The notes beneath the pieces were generated by a model. That model was not told the origin of the DNA. It saw only the letters and a list, made by a program, of their open reading frames with translations, and made no database searches. Below are positions 20,606 through 31,862 of a stretch of DNA of 64,000 nt, piece by piece. Each line of letters starts with the position of its first letter. Positions within the stretch are counted from its first letter, which is position 1. The DNA is from Deinococcus aerolatus (GTDB taxonomy: Bacteria > Deinococcota > Deinococci > Deinococcales > Deinococcaceae), in the NCBI RefSeq assembly GCF_014647055.1, contig NZ_BMOL01000001.1, positions 362,501-426,500 on the forward strand, written 5' to 3'. The position numbers and the translations under genes are program-made.

Positions 20606-21286
20606 ATGACCGAACTGCCCCTCTCCCCCAACACCCAGAGCCCCGAACTTCAGAGCGCTCCGGTCGGGCGCCCGTGGTACGTCTCGGCGCTGCTGGCGGT
20701 GGTGGCCGTGGCGCTGCTGCTGGGCGCGGCCTGGCTGTTCGCGCGCATCAAGAGTCCATTTCCCTTCTACGGCACGGCCTACGGTTCCAACACGGCGGCG
20801 GCAGGTTTTTCCGGCACCAATCAGGACGGCCAGCCCTACGCCTTCGTGCCGGGACAGGACGGCAAGGTCACGGCGCTGTTCTTCGGCTTCACGCACTGCC
20901 CCAACATCTGCCCGCTGACGCTGGCCTACCTGGACCGGGTCAAGGCGGCGCTGCCCGCAGAAGACCGGGACCGCTTTCAGACCGTGCTGGTCAGTGTGGA
21001 CCCGGCCCGCGACACCCCGGAGCGCCTCAAGGAATACGTGGAGTATTTCGGCAAGGCCACCGGCATCCGTATCCCGGAACCCGCCCTGACCGGGGTGGCC
21101 CGCGATTACGGCGTGGGCTACCAGCGGGCCGAGGTCAAGGGCGCGGACTACCAGATGAACCACACCACCGCCACGTACCTGATCGACAGCGAAGGCAGGC
21201 TGCGGGTGCTGTGGGACTACACCCAGTTGCCCCAGGTGGAGCGCGTGGTGGCCGACGTGCGCCACGTGCTGGCGACTGCCCGATGA
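20606..21286 (+). CDS. SCO1/SenC/PrrC family copper chaperone
   Basis: SCO proteins are membrane-tethered thioredoxin-fold copper carriers or thiol reductases for cytochrome oxidase CuA assembly. The 226 aa protein has one N-terminal membrane anchor (WYVSALLAVVAVALLLGAAWLF, about residues 24-45), the CxxxC motif in FTHCPNICPLT (about 95-105), and the distant histidine in NHTTATYLID (about 193), the three copper ligands of the family. DPARDTPERLKEY is another signature. It starts four bases after the PCu(A)C stop and is followed 24 bases later by CtaG. Confidence 0.95.
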   Translation: MTELPLSPNTQSPELQSAPVGRPWYVSALLAVVAVALLLGAAWLFARIKSPFPFYGTAYGSNTAAAGFSGTNQDGQPYAFVPGQDGKVTALFFGFTHCPNICPLTLAYLDRVKAALPAEDRDRFQTVLVSVDPARDTPERLKEYVEYFGKATGIRIPEPALTGVARDYGVGYQRAEVKGADYQMNHTTATYLIDSEGRLRVLWDYTQLPQVERVVADVRHVLATAR

Positions 21287-21310
21287 GGACCCGACTGTGA
21301 GACAAGTACC

Positions 21311-22135
21311 GTGAGGACCCCCACCCCCATCAACCTCGATCCCACGCTGCTGGATCTGCTGATCCCGGCCCCTGACCTGCTGTTTCTGGTGCCCACGCTG
21401 CTGGTCACGGCGTTCTACCTGTGGCGTCTGTTTCTGGCCTGCCGTACCCCTGAAGGCCGCGCCCGCTGGCCGGTCTGGCGGGCGGTGATGTTCGGGCTGG
21501 GCATCCTGCTGCTGCTCATCACCACCCAGAGCCGCGCGGCCACCATGACCGGCAGCAGCATGGCGCTCTACATGGGCCGCCTGATGCTGCTGGCCGAGAT
21601 CGTGCCGCCGCTGCTGGTGCTGGGCATTCCACGGGGGGTGAAAATCCGTGCGCGCGGCGCAGCGGCCCGGACGCTGGGTGTGCTGCTTGATCCGTGGGTG
21701 GCGCTGGCCGTGTGGTCGGCGGTGATCATCTTCTGGAACGTGCCGGCGGGGTTCAATGCCAGCGTGGTGACCAACACCGCCGCCGCCCTGCTGCCCGCGC
21801 TGTACCTGCTGAGCAGCCTGATGGTCTGGAGCGTGATCCTGCGCCCCCTGCCGGGCGTGCAGCCCGCCAGCATGGGCTCACGCGGGGGCTTCGGCCTGCT
21901 GGCCGCCATTCCCATGATGGCCGTCGCGTCGGTGTGGCTGTACGCACCCAACGTGCTGTACACCCCCTACGTGAACGCGCTGTGCCTGTGGAACCTCTCG
22001 CCACTGCAAAACCAGCAGCTGTCCGGCTGGATCATGATGCTGGCCGGGATTCCCGCACTGGCGCTGGCCTTTATCCAGCTGTTTCAGTGGCTGGTGGAGC
22101 TGAGCGGGGGCAACGAGGCCGCGCCGCCCACCTGA
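21311..22135 (+). CDS. ctaG: CtaG-type cytochrome c oxidase assembly factor
   Basis: This is the caa3_CtaG family of multi-pass membrane proteins needed for assembly of caa3-type oxidase in Bacillus; it is unrelated to proteobacterial CtaG/Cox11. The 274 aa protein has about seven hydrophobic helices, starting LLFLVPTLLVTAFYLWRLF. Family marks include HTT/TTQSRAATMTGSSMALYMGRLMLLAEIVPPLLVLGIPRG and a late W-x-L-SPLQNQQLSGWIMMLAG block. The start appears to be GTG at 21311. It completes the PCuAC-SCO-CtaG group. Confidence 0.9.
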   Translation: MRTPTPINLDPTLLDLLIPAPDLLFLVPTLLVTAFYLWRLFLACRTPEGRARWPVWRAVMFGLGILLLLITTQSRAATMTGSSMALYMGRLMLLAEIVPPLLVLGIPRGVKIRARGAAARTLGVLLDPWVALAVWSAVIIFWNVPAGFNASVVTNTAAALLPALYLLSSLMVWSVILRPLPGVQPASMGSRGGFGLLAAIPMMAVASVWLYAPNVLYTPYVNALCLWNLSPLQNQQLSGWIMMLAGIPALALAFIQLFQWLVELSGGNEAAPPT

Positions 22136-22170
22136 AGCCTGTCAGAGTACCTGAACCAGCCTGCCCTCTC

Positions 22171-22197
22171 CCCCATCCGTCAATCGATTGGATGGGG
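22171..22197. terminator. Bidirectional hairpin between ctaG and the convergent hydrolase
   Basis: CCCCATCC (22171-22178) and GGATGGGG (22190-22197) form an eight-base-pair stem. It sits between two genes whose ends face each other. Confidence 0.6.
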
Positions 22198-22222
22198 ATG
22201 TTGATGATGGAAACCCTGTTGT

Positions 22223-23086
22223 TTAGCCGGCCAATGCGCTGTCATCGGCCCGCGCCCGCAGCCATTCCAGCGCCGCCTCACCGGCCCCCAGGACCGAGAT
22301 GTGGCCGTCTTCCGGGCAGCACCACAGTTCCGAGGTGGGCAGATGGGCCAGCAGCCACTCGCCGTGGGCCTCCGGCACCACCCGGTCCTGTCCACCGTGC
22401 AGCAGCAGGACCGGCGCGCCGATCTGCGACGGCTCAAAGCCCCACGGCGCGACGTAGGCCAGATCGTCGGCGATCAGCCCGCCGGGACCCTGCGCCGTCG
22501 CTGGCCCCACCACACGGTGCAGCCACCCCCACGGGCCGGAGAGGGCGGCGTAGTCGGCGGGGGTAAAAGTGTCGGGATCAAAGGCCGGTTCGGACGCCTC
22601 GTAGGCCTCCTTGACCGCGCGCCCCGCAGCAGCGACCCGCAGCGACACCGCGCCCGACGGCGTCATGCCCCCGAAGTAATCCAGCCCAGCGGCCCCGTAC
22701 GGCGCCAACCCGGCCCCGCTGACCACCCCCAGCACCCGCTCCGGCAGCAGCGCGGCGCAGGCCAGCGCGTGCGGGCCGCCGCCCGAATGGCCCATCACCG
22801 CGAACTCAGCGATGCCCAGCGCGTCGGCGATCTGCTCGACGTCACCTGCCGCCGAGGCCACATTCCGGTCCGGCAGCGCGGAGGAGCCGCCGTAGCCGGG
22901 CCGGTCATGCGACACCCAGCGGATGTTCAGGCGTCTGGCCGCCCCAAACAGCGGCTCGGGGGGCGCACCGATATTGGGCGTGCCGTGATGCCAGAACACG
23001 GCCAGTGGGTCAGTCAGCCCCTCCGTGCCCGTGTCGTAGACATGCAGGGTGCGGCCATCTTTCAGGGTCAGGTCCGTTTCGATCAT
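22223..23086 (-). CDS. Alpha/beta hydrolase, 287 aa
   Basis: This is an alpha/beta-fold hydrolase of unknown substrate. Marks are the oxyanion segment [15 protein letters not shown] (residues about 34-48), the nucleophile elbow GHSGGGPHA with Ser near residue 100, a late Asp in [18 protein letters not shown], and the final His in CPEDGHIS. The form GxSGGGPxA plus the [10 protein letters not shown] loop fits the proline iminopeptidase / epoxide hydrolase branch. AGGAGG six bases before the ATG at 23086 fixes the start over an upstream in-frame one. The promoter region carries a 10-bp direct repeat (TGCAGGACAA). Confidence 0.82.
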   Translation of the reverse strand: MIETDLTLKDGRTLHVYDTGTEGLTDPLAVFWHHGTPNIGAPPEPLFGAARRLNIRWVSHDRPGYGGSSALPDRNVASAAGDVEQIADALGIAEFAVMGHSGGGPHALACAALLPERVLGVVSGAGLAPYGAAGLDYFGGMTPSGAVSLRVAAAGRAVKEAYEASEPAFDPDTFTPADYAALSGPWGWLHRVVGPATAQGPGGLIADDLAYVAPWGFEPSQIGAPVLLLHGGQDRVVPEAHGEWLLAHLPTSELWCCPEDGHISVLGAGEAALEWLRARADDSALAG

Positions 23087-23103
23087 CGGGAAACCTCCTG
23101 GTG

Positions 23104-23143
23104 TGCAGGACAATTCTACATGCCCGGTTCTGCTGCAGGACAA
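23104..23143. repeat. Direct repeat in the hydrolase/gatB divergent region
   Basis: TGCAGGACAA occurs at 23104-23113 and again at 23134-23143, exactly 30 bases apart, close to three helical turns. Between them, on the minus strand, lies TAGAAT, a plausible -10 box for the hydrolase. It may bind a regulator. Confidence 0.5.
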
Positions 23144-23195
23144 ACCGGTCTGGACCACTATTACCTTGATTCTGCTGGATGCGGTGGCCCGGCGC

Positions 23196-23201
23196 TATCC
23201 T
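23196..23201 (+). promoter_or_regulatory. -10 box of a leaderless gatB transcript
   Basis: TATCCT followed by six bases and then ATG at 23208; no Shine-Dalgarno is present. Confidence 0.6.
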
Positions 23202-23207
23202 TCCGGC

Positions 23208-24680
23208 ATGTCTCAAGCGGCCCCGCACCACAAAACCCTGGCCCCCGCGGCCCAATCCCAAACGGCCCCGCCCTACGCGGTGGTGATTGGCCTGGAAGTT
23301 CACCTGCAACTGCGGACGCGCAGCAAGATTTTCAGCGACTGTCCTGCCGACTACCACGGCGCGGCCCCCAACACCTTCACCGATCCCCTGACGCTTGGGC
23401 TGCCCGGCACGCTGCCCACCCTAAACCGCGAGGCGGTGGAGCTGGGGATCATGTTTGGCCTGGGCCTGAACTGCGATGTGTCGGGCTTCACGCAGTTTCA
23501 CCGCAAGAACTACTTCTACCCCGACGCCCCCAAGAACTTTCAGCTGTCGCAGTATGACCGCCCGATTGCGCGGGACGGGTATCTGGACATTGGTGGCACG
23601 CGCATCCGCATCAAGCGCGCCCACCTGGAAGACGACGCCGGCAAGCTGATGCACCCGCTGTACGCGCCGTACAGCCTGCTGGACCTGAACCGCGCCGGAA
23701 CGCCGCTGATCGAGATGGTCACCGAGGCCGACATCACGGGTGCCGAACAGGCCCGCGCCTTTCTGGAAACCGTGCAGGCCATCGCGCAGGCGCTGGGCGT
23801 GTCCGACGCCACGCCGGAAGAGGGCAAGATGCGCTGCGACGTGAACCTCAGCATCCACCGGCCCGGCGAGCCGTGGGGCACCAAGTGCGAGGTCAAGAAC
23901 CTCAACTCGTTCCGCAGCGTGGAGCGGGCCATCGAGTACGAGACGCTGCGGCAGGCCCGCGTGCTGGAGGCGGGCGGGCGCATCACGCAGGACACGCTGG
24001 GCTGGGACGAGGGCGGCGGCAAGACCTTTGTCATGCGGACCAAGGAGGGCGAGGCCGACTACCGCTACTTCCCGGAACCGGACCTGCCTCCGCTGGACAT
24101 CACCCCGGAATGGATCGAGCAGGTACGCGCACGGATGCCCGAATTGCCCGCGCAGAAGCTGGAGCGTTATCTGGCGGCGGGCGTGCGCGGGAACGACGCG
24201 GCGACGCTGAGCCTGAACGTGGGCGTGTCACGCTTCTACGACGCGGCGCTGGGGGCCGGGGCAGACGCCCAGAAGCTTGCCAACTGGCTGCTGACCGAGG
24301 TGGCAGGCGCACTGGCCGCGTCTGAGCAGAGTCTGGCCCAGTCGGCCCTGCAACCGGCCCACCTCGCGTCCCTGGTGCGGCTGATCGACGCCGGGACCAT
24401 CAGCGGCAAGATCGCCAAGGACCTGCTGCCCGACGTGCTGGCCGGCCACGATCCCGCCGCGCTGGTGCAGCAGCGCGGCCTGAGCGTGGTCACCGACACC
24501 GGCGCCATTGACGCGGCCATCGACGCCGCCATGGGAGCGGACCCGGCCACCGTGGCCAAGGTACGCGCCGGCAACGCCAAGGCCATGAACGCGCTGTTCG
24601 GCCCGGTGATGAAGGCGATGGGCGGCAAGGCCAAGCCGGAAGTGGTGCGCGAACGCCTGACCCACAAGCTGGGCCTGTGA
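23208..24680 (+). CDS. gatB: Aspartyl/glutamyl-tRNA amidotransferase subunit B
   Basis: GatB is the kinase/transferase subunit of GatCAB, which converts Glu-tRNA(Gln) or Asp-tRNA(Asn) into the amidated form. The 490 aa protein opens with [13 protein letters not shown] and shows [47 protein letters not shown], the catalytic core of the family, then [16 protein letters not shown] and a C-terminal YqeY-like tRNA-binding domain ending [20 protein letters not shown]. The leaderless -10 box directly before ATG 23208 rules out a longer in-frame start at 23049. gatA and gatC are not in the window. Confidence 0.97.
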   Translation: MSQAAPHHKTLAPAAQSQTAPPYAVVIGLEVHLQLRTRSKIFSDCPADYHGAAPNTFTDPLTLGLPGTLPTLNREAVELGIMFGLGLNCDVSGFTQFHRKNYFYPDAPKNFQLSQYDRPIARDGYLDIGGTRIRIKRAHLEDDAGKLMHPLYAPYSLLDLNRAGTPLIEMVTEADITGAEQARAFLETVQAIAQALGVSDATPEEGKMRCDVNLSIHRPGEPWGTKCEVKNLNSFRSVERAIEYETLRQARVLEAGGRITQDTLGWDEGGGKTFVMRTKEGEADYRYFPEPDLPPLDITPEWIEQVRARMPELPAQKLERYLAAGVRGNDAATLSLNVGVSRFYDAALGAGADAQKLANWLLTEVAGALAASEQSLAQSALQPAHLASLVRLIDAGTISGKIAKDLLPDVLAGHDPAALVQQRGLSVVTDTGAIDAAIDAAMGADPATVAKVRAGNAKAMNALFGPVMKAMGGKAKPEVVRERLTHKLGL

Positions 24681-24690
24681 GCCTGGGCGC

Positions 24691-25365
24691 GTGAGGCTCC
24701 CGCTTCCGGCAGCGCGGTTGCGGCCGCTGGCGCTGGGTTTCCTGTGGGCGCAGGTGGTGGCGGTGTTCGGCACGGTGGCCTTTGCGCTGTGGCAGGGGCA
24801 GTTCGGGCCGCAGGGCTGGATCAACGCCTTCGACGCCTTTCTGGCCGCCCTGGTGCTGACGTGGTGGACGCTGGTGTTCACCCGGCTGAGTGCCGGGCAG
24901 GCCACCGCGCCGCAGGACGGCACCCTGCGGGCGCTGGCCCTGGCCTTTCCCTGGCTGACCTCGTTCCGGGCCGCCCTGTGGGGCCTGACCCTGCTGGGCG
25001 TGCTGACCGGCGGCGCCCCCGAGGCCAACACGCTGGCCCTGACCGCGTTGATGACCGTGTGGGGCGCGGCGATCCTGGCCAGCAACGCGGTCAACGGCTC
25101 GCTGGTGCGCCTGGCCCCGGACCCCGGCGACCCGGCGGGCGCCCGGCGGCTGATGGACTGGTTGAACCTCTCGGCGGCGCTGGCCCTGGGCATGACGGTG
25201 CTGAACGTGGTGCCCATCGCGGGCTTTTCCGGAAACGTCACGCTGGCTGCCCAGACGGTGTACGGGCTGGTGGGCGTGCTGGACGTGACCGCCACCGTGC
25301 TGGCCCTGTGGGTGCTGCTGGCCCGGCGCGGGCCGGTGAAGGACAGTTCAGTCAAAGACAGCTAG
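24691..25365 (+). CDS. Multi-pass membrane protein of unknown function, 224 aa
   Basis: I recognise no family. About six hydrophobic helices are visible, for example LALGFLWAQVVAVFGTVAFAL, FLAALVLTWWTLVF, FRAALWGLTLLGVLTGG, LMTVWGAAILASNAV, LSAALALGMTVLNVVPI and VYGLVGVLDVTATVLALWVLL. The tail repeats VKDSSVKDS. The start is GTG at 24691, 10 bases after gatB, so the two are probably co-transcribed. No charged pore or transport motif is seen. Confidence 0.75.
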   Translation: MRLPLPAARLRPLALGFLWAQVVAVFGTVAFALWQGQFGPQGWINAFDAFLAALVLTWWTLVFTRLSAGQATAPQDGTLRALALAFPWLTSFRAALWGLTLLGVLTGGAPEANTLALTALMTVWGAAILASNAVNGSLVRLAPDPGDPAGARRLMDWLNLSAALALGMTVLNVVPIAGFSGNVTLAAQTVYGLVGVLDVTATVLALWVLLARRGPVKDSSVKDS

Positions 25366-25389
25366 CAGGCCGGTATATAGGCCGTGTGC

Positions 25390-26052
25390 TCAGCCGCCTG
25401 GAGCGTCTCCCGGAATGTCGGGCGTCAGGCCCAGGCGCAGCAGGTAGCGTTCCGGGCCGCGCCGGGCCGCGTAACGGGCGTGCAGTTCGCTCAGCTCACG
25501 CTGCAGGGCCTTGGCGTCGGCCGGAGTCAGGTGCAGGGTGTCGGGGATCAGCAGCAGGGCCGGGCGGTCCCGGCGCAGCAGCTCGGCGGAGCGGAACGCC
25601 CCGGCCGTGGGGGTCACGTCAACGGTGACCTCGCCGCCCTCCACAAAGACGCGCAGGCCGACGTCACGTTCGTCGCTGACCAGCGGCGCGGCGGCCTGCA
25701 CCACGGCGTGCAGGAAGCGGGCCGTGAAGTCGCGCTCCTGCACGCCGACAAGCTCCTCCGGGGAACCCAGCGGGGTGGCGTGGTACGGCACCAGATACGC
25801 CTGCGAACTGGCGCGGTAGTGCCGGATCGGGCGGCCCCGGCGTCCCTCCTGCCGGGTCTCCCGGACCAGCCCCAGCCGCAGCAGACGGCGCACGCGGTGA
25901 TGTGTGGCGTTCAGCGGCAGGTGCAGCGAGGCGGCCAGCGGCGCCACCGCCCACTCGCCGGTCATCAGGGCCGACAGCACCGGCAGGTCACGGCCCGACA
26001 GAAACACCTTCACGGCGTCCGGATCGGTCACCTGCTGCCAGAACAGGGGCAT
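25390..26052 (-). CDS. ArsR-like winged-helix transcriptional regulator, 220 aa
   Basis: This is a DNA-binding protein with an N-terminal winged helix: DLPVLSALMTGEWAVAPLAASLHLPLNATHHRVRRLLRLGLVRE at about residues 22-65, followed by a wing (RRGRPIRHYRAS). The rest may be a ligand or dimer domain; VFVEGGEVTVDVTPTAGAFRSAELLRRD is not a motif I can name. The ATG at 26052 follows TAGGCT by five bases, a leaderless arrangement. It is divergent from a cytochrome P450 with only 60 bases between them, and a CTACTCGA palindrome lies in that gap, so control of the P450 and of itself is likely. Confidence 0.8.
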   Translation of the reverse strand: MPLFWQQVTDPDAVKVFLSGRDLPVLSALMTGEWAVAPLAASLHLPLNATHHRVRRLLRLGLVRETRQEGRRGRPIRHYRASSQAYLVPYHATPLGSPEELVGVQERDFTARFLHAVVQAAAPLVSDERDVGLRVFVEGGEVTVDVTPTAGAFRSAELLRRDRPALLLIPDTLHLTPADAKALQRELSELHARYAARRGPERYLLRLGLTPDIPGDAPGG

Positions 26053-26060
26053 GGGCCAGC

Positions 26061-26092
26061 CTACTCGATTCGGGCGCTTGAGCGTCGAGTAG
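26061..26092. promoter_or_regulatory. Palindromic operator candidate between regulator and P450
   Basis: CTACTCGA (26061-26068) and TCGAGTAG (26085-26092) are perfect inverted half-sites separated by 16 bases. The left half lies next to the regulator -10 (TAGGCT on the minus strand), where a bound protein would block it. Confidence 0.6.
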
Positions 26093-26112
26093 CAGACGGC
26101 GCACGCTGGAGC

Positions 26113-27372
26113 ATGACAATTTCCGAGCCCATGAGTGAGGCCCGCGCCGCCGCTGTCGGCAGCGCCATCAACGGCCTGTGGAACCCGCAGGCCGTTGCCG
26201 ATCCGTACCCCGGCTACGAGCGGGTGCGGGCGCTGGGCGAGGGCGGCGTGCTGGAGGCGCAGTTTCCCGACTGGCAGGCGTTGTTCCTGACCGGACACGC
26301 GGCCTGCTCGGCGGTGCTGCGCTCGCCCGCCGCACTGAGCGGCAACGGCATGCAGAACCTGAGCAGCGAGGCGTCCGAGGGCGTGCGCCTGCTGAGGTCC
26401 ATGATGCTGTTTCACAACGGACAGTCCCACCAGCGGCTGCGCGGGCTGGTCAGCGCGGCCTTCACGCCCAGGGTGGTGGAAGAACAGCGCGAGCTGGTGC
26501 GCTCGCTGCTGAACACGCTGCTGGACGACCTGGCGGCGCGTGGGGGCGGCGATATGGTGGCGGACCTGTCCAACCCGCTGCCCGCCCGCGTGATCATGGG
26601 CATGCTGGGCCTGGGGGGAGATGACGAGGCCCGCTTCGTGGGCTGGACCCAGAGCGTGGCCGAGCTGATCGGCGGCATGAACCAGTCTCCTGAACTGATG
26701 GCCCGTATCGACGCCGACGCCCGCGAGATGCGCGCCTTCTTTCAGGATCTGGCCGAGGAACTGCGCGCCCACCCGCAGCCGGGCCTGCTGAGCGCCATGA
26801 GCGCCGCCCAGGACTCAACCGCTCAGCACGGCGGCGAACGCCTCAGCGGCGACGAGCTGCTGTCCAACGCCGTGCTGCTGCTGGCCGCCGGGCACGAGAC
26901 CACCAGCAACCTGATTCCCGGCGGCCTGCTGGAACTCTCGCGTCAGCCAGACGCCTGGGCGGCACTGGTGGAGCATCCCCGCCACCCCAATGTGGCCGAC
27001 GAACTGCTGCGCGTGGTCTCGCCGGTGCAGTTCGATGGCCGCACCCTGGGCGCAGACGTGAGCGTGGGCGAAAGAAGGCTGCCCGGCGGCATCCTCGCGC
27101 AGCTGATGCTGGGGGCCGCCAACCGGGACCCGGAGGTGTTTGCCGATCCTGACCGCATTGATTGGCAGCGCCCGAACAGTGGCCGCCATCTGGCCTTTGC
27201 CGCCGGGCCACACTACTGCCTGGGGGCCAGTCTGGCGCGGCTGGAAATCAGCGAGACATTCGCCGCCATCGCCACGCGCTTTCCCAGGCTGCGCGTCACC
27301 GATCCCCACCCGCCGTTCAAACCCAATCCGGTGCTGCGGGGTGTGCAGCGGCTGGACGTGGCGGTGGGCTAA
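26113..27372 (+). CDS. Cytochrome P450
   Basis: This is a soluble bacterial monooxygenase of 419 aa that needs separate electron carriers. Visible marks are the I-helix AGHETTS (259-265), the K-helix ExxR in DELLRV (Glu297, Arg300), and the heme-binding FAAGPHYCLG with ligand Cys369. HNGQSHQRLRGLVSAAFTPR, a C-helix block, is at 101-120. It looks like a CYP102-independent CYP107/CYP109-like class; the substrate is unknown. I chose ATG 26113; ATG 26131 is also possible. No ferredoxin or reductase gene is adjacent, though a Rieske-FAD reductase lies at 51.8 kb. Confidence 0.93.
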   Translation: MTISEPMSEARAAAVGSAINGLWNPQAVADPYPGYERVRALGEGGVLEAQFPDWQALFLTGHAACSAVLRSPAALSGNGMQNLSSEASEGVRLLRSMMLFHNGQSHQRLRGLVSAAFTPRVVEEQRELVRSLLNTLLDDLAARGGGDMVADLSNPLPARVIMGMLGLGGDDEARFVGWTQSVAELIGGMNQSPELMARIDADAREMRAFFQDLAEELRAHPQPGLLSAMSAAQDSTAQHGGERLSGDELLSNAVLLLAAGHETTSNLIPGGLLELSRQPDAWAALVEHPRHPNVADELLRVVSPVQFDGRTLGADVSVGERRLPGGILAQLMLGAANRDPEVFADPDRIDWQRPNSGRHLAFAAGPHYCLGASLARLEISETFAAIATRFPRLRVTDPHPPFKPNPVLRGVQRLDVAVG

Positions 27373-27460
27373 AAAGCCTGCTGGGACCGCACCGGCGGGC
27401 ACACCCCCACCCACCACTGCAGCTTGTCAATGCCGCGTGTCCAGCTATTCCGGCAGGTTA

Positions 27461-27489
27461 CTGACGCGCCCCCGGACGGACGTTAGACT
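27461..27489 (+). promoter_or_regulatory. Promoter of a leaderless lpd transcript
   Basis: -35 CTGACG (27461-27466), 17-base spacer, -10 TAGACT (27484-27489), six bases before ATG 27496. Confidence 0.65.
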
Positions 27490-27495
27490 GCCCGC

Positions 27496-28899
<1,404 letters not shown>

Positions 28900-28938
28900 C
28901 CGCCGCCCACCGGGCCGAGCGTAGCGAGAAACGAGAGA

Positions 28939-28964
28939 ACCCCCAGGCTGCCCTGGGGGTTTTT
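28939..28964 (+). terminator. Terminator after lpdA
   Basis: ACCCCCAGG, loop CTGC, CCTGGGGGT, then TTTT. Confidence 0.93.
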
Positions 28965-28993
28965 ACTGCATTGGCTTACCGGTGAATCCCTGC

Positions 28994-30094
28994 CTACCCC
29001 AGGTACGCCACCAGCAGGTCCACCCCGGAGCGTAGGTCGTCCACGTGCACGGCCTCCACGACGCTGTGGATGTAGCGCGTCGGCAGACTGAGGGTCAGCG
29101 TGGGCACCCCGGTCCGGCTGCGCTGGATGGCCGCGCCGTCGGTGCCGCCCTGGGCCAGCACCTCCATCTGAGCGCGGATGCCCTGGCTCTCGGCCAGATC
29201 GTAGAACTCGTCCACCAGGCTGCGGGTGGAGATCATGCTGGAATCGAACACCTTGATGCCGATGCCCTCGCCCATGCGCGTGACCGCCTCGTCGGGGCCG
29301 ACGCCGGGGGTGTCCACCGCCAGGGTCACGTCCAGGCCGATGCCCACCGTGGGTTCGACGCCGTAGGCGGCAGTGTGCGCCCCGCGCAGACCGACTTCCT
29401 CCTGAACCGAGAAGACGGCGATCAGGTCATGCTTGGGCGGCGTCTTGCGGAAGTGGCGCAGGGTTTCGAGCAGCATGAAGACGGAGGCGCGGTCATCCAT
29501 CGCCTTGCCGCAGACCAGCGAGCCGACGCGGCGGGCGACGTGGTCCAGCGTCACCATGTCGCCCACGCGCACGCGCCGCCTGACCTCCTCAGCGTCCAGG
29601 CCCAGGTCAATAAAGAATTCCCGGACCTCAGGAATCTTCTTGCGTTCCTCGGGGCTGGCGATGTGCACCGGCTTGCCACCGGGGGTCAGGATGCCCGGCA
29701 GCGTGCCGCCGCGCGCATGCACGGTCACGTCCCGCGCAAACAGGTTGCGGGTGTCGAAGCCGCCCAGCGCCTGCACGCGCAGGAAGCCCTTGTCGTCAAT
29801 GAAACGCACCAGAAAGCCGATCTCGTCCATGTGGGCGCTGACCATCACGCGCTCGCGCCCCTCTTTCTTCTTGCCGCCCTTGCCGCTGCCGGTGCGGGTG
29901 GCAATCACGTTGCCCATGGCGTCCACGCGCACGTCGTCGGCCAGCCCGTCAAGTTCGGACAGCACGAAGTCGCGCACGGCGTCCTCCTGGCCGGGCACGC
30001 CGGGCAGGTTGGACAGGTGCATCAGTACGTCCAGCCTCAGCTCCGAGTCGGAGGACATGGGCGCTGCGCTGGAAACAGTCTTGGATTTTGCCAT
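28994..30094 (-). CDS. M42 family metallopeptidase (deblocking/glutamyl aminopeptidase-like)
   Basis: M42 enzymes are large cytoplasmic dodecameric aminopeptidases using two metal ions. The 366 aa protein shows VSAHMDEIGFLVRFID (first His and Asp), CGKAMDDRASVFMLLETL (bridging Asp), SVQEEVGLRGA (catalytic and metal Glu), LDVTLAVDTPG and SLPTRYIHSVVE (last His), all in family order. The start is ATG 30094: TACCCT lies seven bases upstream, a leaderless arrangement, and the 78 codons open upstream in frame belong to pth on another frame. It follows pth by five bases, so it also may be read from the pth message. Confidence 0.92.
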   Translation of the reverse strand: MAKSKTVSSAAPMSSDSELRLDVLMHLSNLPGVPGQEDAVRDFVLSELDGLADDVRVDAMGNVIATRTGSGKGGKKKEGRERVMVSAHMDEIGFLVRFIDDKGFLRVQALGGFDTRNLFARDVTVHARGGTLPGILTPGGKPVHIASPEERKKIPEVREFFIDLGLDAEEVRRRVRVGDMVTLDHVARRVGSLVCGKAMDDRASVFMLLETLRHFRKTPPKHDLIAVFSVQEEVGLRGAHTAAYGVEPTVGIGLDVTLAVDTPGVGPDEAVTRMGEGIGIKVFDSSMISTRSLVDEFYDLAESQGIRAQMEVLAQGGTDGAAIQRSRTGVPTLTLSLPTRYIHSVVEAVHVDDLRSGVDLLVAYLG

Positions 30095-30099
30095 GGGGC

Positions 30100-30774
<675 letters not shown>

Positions 30775-30787
30775 CACGAACCCGGCA

Positions 30788-31192
30788 TCAGGCTTCCAGA
30801 CTGCCGAGCACTTCGCGCCACTTCGCTTCGGTCTCGCGCACGCGCAGGTCGCCCTTTGCGCGGGTGTACCCGGCACGGAAGTCGGCAAAGCGGGTGTCGC
30901 TGTCCGAGAACAGCAGGCCCAGCGCGGCGCGGACGTCCGTGACGTTCTGCCCGGTCAGGGTCCTGTCCCTGGCGTCCAGCACCTCGTCCAGCGTGGCCAT
31001 CAGGCCCGAGAGCGGGCGCAGCCACTGGAAGTCCGGGTGGTTCATCACCAGCGAGTACAGCTCAAACGGGCTGCCCACCGGGCCGTGCAGGAATTCGTAT
31101 TCGCCCTTGGCAAAATCCAGCAGCGCCGAGTGAAAATGGCGCAGCGCCGGAACCAGGGCGTCGAGGCGGGCGCGGATGGAGGCGTCGGTCAT
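30788..31192 (-). CDS. Uncharacterised helical protein, 134 aa
   Basis: I cannot assign a family. The protein is all-helical and soluble in appearance, with [51 protein letters not shown] and [37 protein letters not shown]. It has no cysteine or catalytic motif. The ATG at 31192 follows TACCCT by six bases (leaderless). It probably heads the pth-M42 transcript. The 12 bases GCTTGCTACCCT before it also precede the oxidase gene at 31868. Confidence 0.72.
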   Translation of the reverse strand: MTDASIRARLDALVPALRHFHSALLDFAKGEYEFLHGPVGSPFELYSLVMNHPDFQWLRPLSGLMATLDEVLDARDRTLTGQNVTDVRAALGLLFSDSDTRFADFRAGYTRAKGDLRVRETEAKWREVLGSLEA

Positions 31193-31285
31193 GGGCCAAG
31201 GGTAGCAAGCGGGATGAGGGCCGCCCGTTTGCAGAACGTAGAGACATGGCCTGGAGAGTAAGGTGCCGCGCGCCGTTTCTGCCGC

Positions 31286-31789
31286 CTACCAGCCCATGGT
31301 TCCCGGGCCGCCCTTGAACGGCCCCACCACATCCGGGGTGATCCAGCCGCCGTAGAAGTTGCCTGGCTGCGGGGAGACCGTCTCGCCGTTCACGCAGCAT
31401 CTGTCCATGCGGCCCGGATAGACGGCAATGAATCCGGCCATGTCGCGGAAGGCGGGGGTGGGATCGTCGTAGCTCCAGCCGGCCGCCTCCGCCACCTTCC
31501 CCCCGGCCGAGAGCGTCCAGTACGTCGCCGCACCCTTGAATTCGCAGACGCTGCGGCCCGGCGCAGCGCTCAGGACCCCCGGCGCGAAGGCCCCGGGCGG
31601 CAGATAATAGCCCGGCGGGTGGCTGGTCTCCAGCACCCGGAACGCCCCGGTGGTGTCGGCGATCTTCTGGCCGCCCAGCCAGATCTCCAGACGTTTGTGG
31701 GTGCGCTCCAGCCGGGGCGGGCGCGGATACTCCCACACGCTCTCCTGGCCGGCACGCGGCGTCTCGGGTCTTGGCCTGGCATGAAACAT
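31286..31789 (-). CDS. DUF427 family protein, 167 aa
   Basis: The DUF427 family has a small beta-barrel of unknown function. Recognised marks are VWEYPRPPRLERTHKRLEIWLGGQKIADT, RVLETSHPPGYYLPP, and YWTL.AGGKVAEAAGWSYDDPTPAF and AVYPGRMD near the end. ATG 31789 is chosen because the domain starts about 18 residues later; an in-frame ATG at 31840 adds residues that overlap the leader of the divergent oxidase gene. No operon partner is seen. Confidence 0.82.
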   Translation of the reverse strand: MFHARPRPETPRAGQESVWEYPRPPRLERTHKRLEIWLGGQKIADTTGAFRVLETSHPPGYYLPPGAFAPGVLSAAPGRSVCEFKGAATYWTLSAGGKVAEAAGWSYDDPTPAFRDMAGFIAVYPGRMDRCCVNGETVSPQPGNFYGGWITPDVVGPFKGGPGTMGW

Positions 31790-31856
31790 GGGGCCAGCAT
31801 CGCGTGAACACGCACGGGGCGCTGTCGGGCAGCACACCAAGCGCGCACCCGCTTGC

Positions 31857-31862
31857 TACCCT
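31857..31862 (+). promoter_or_regulatory. -10 box of a leaderless oxidase transcript
   Basis: TACCCT, five bases before ATG 31868. Confidence 0.5.

Noticed and set aside
25384..26112. In-frame upstream extension of the P450 gene by 243 codons
   Set aside because: It is antisense to the ArsR-like regulator; the true P450 begins at 26113.
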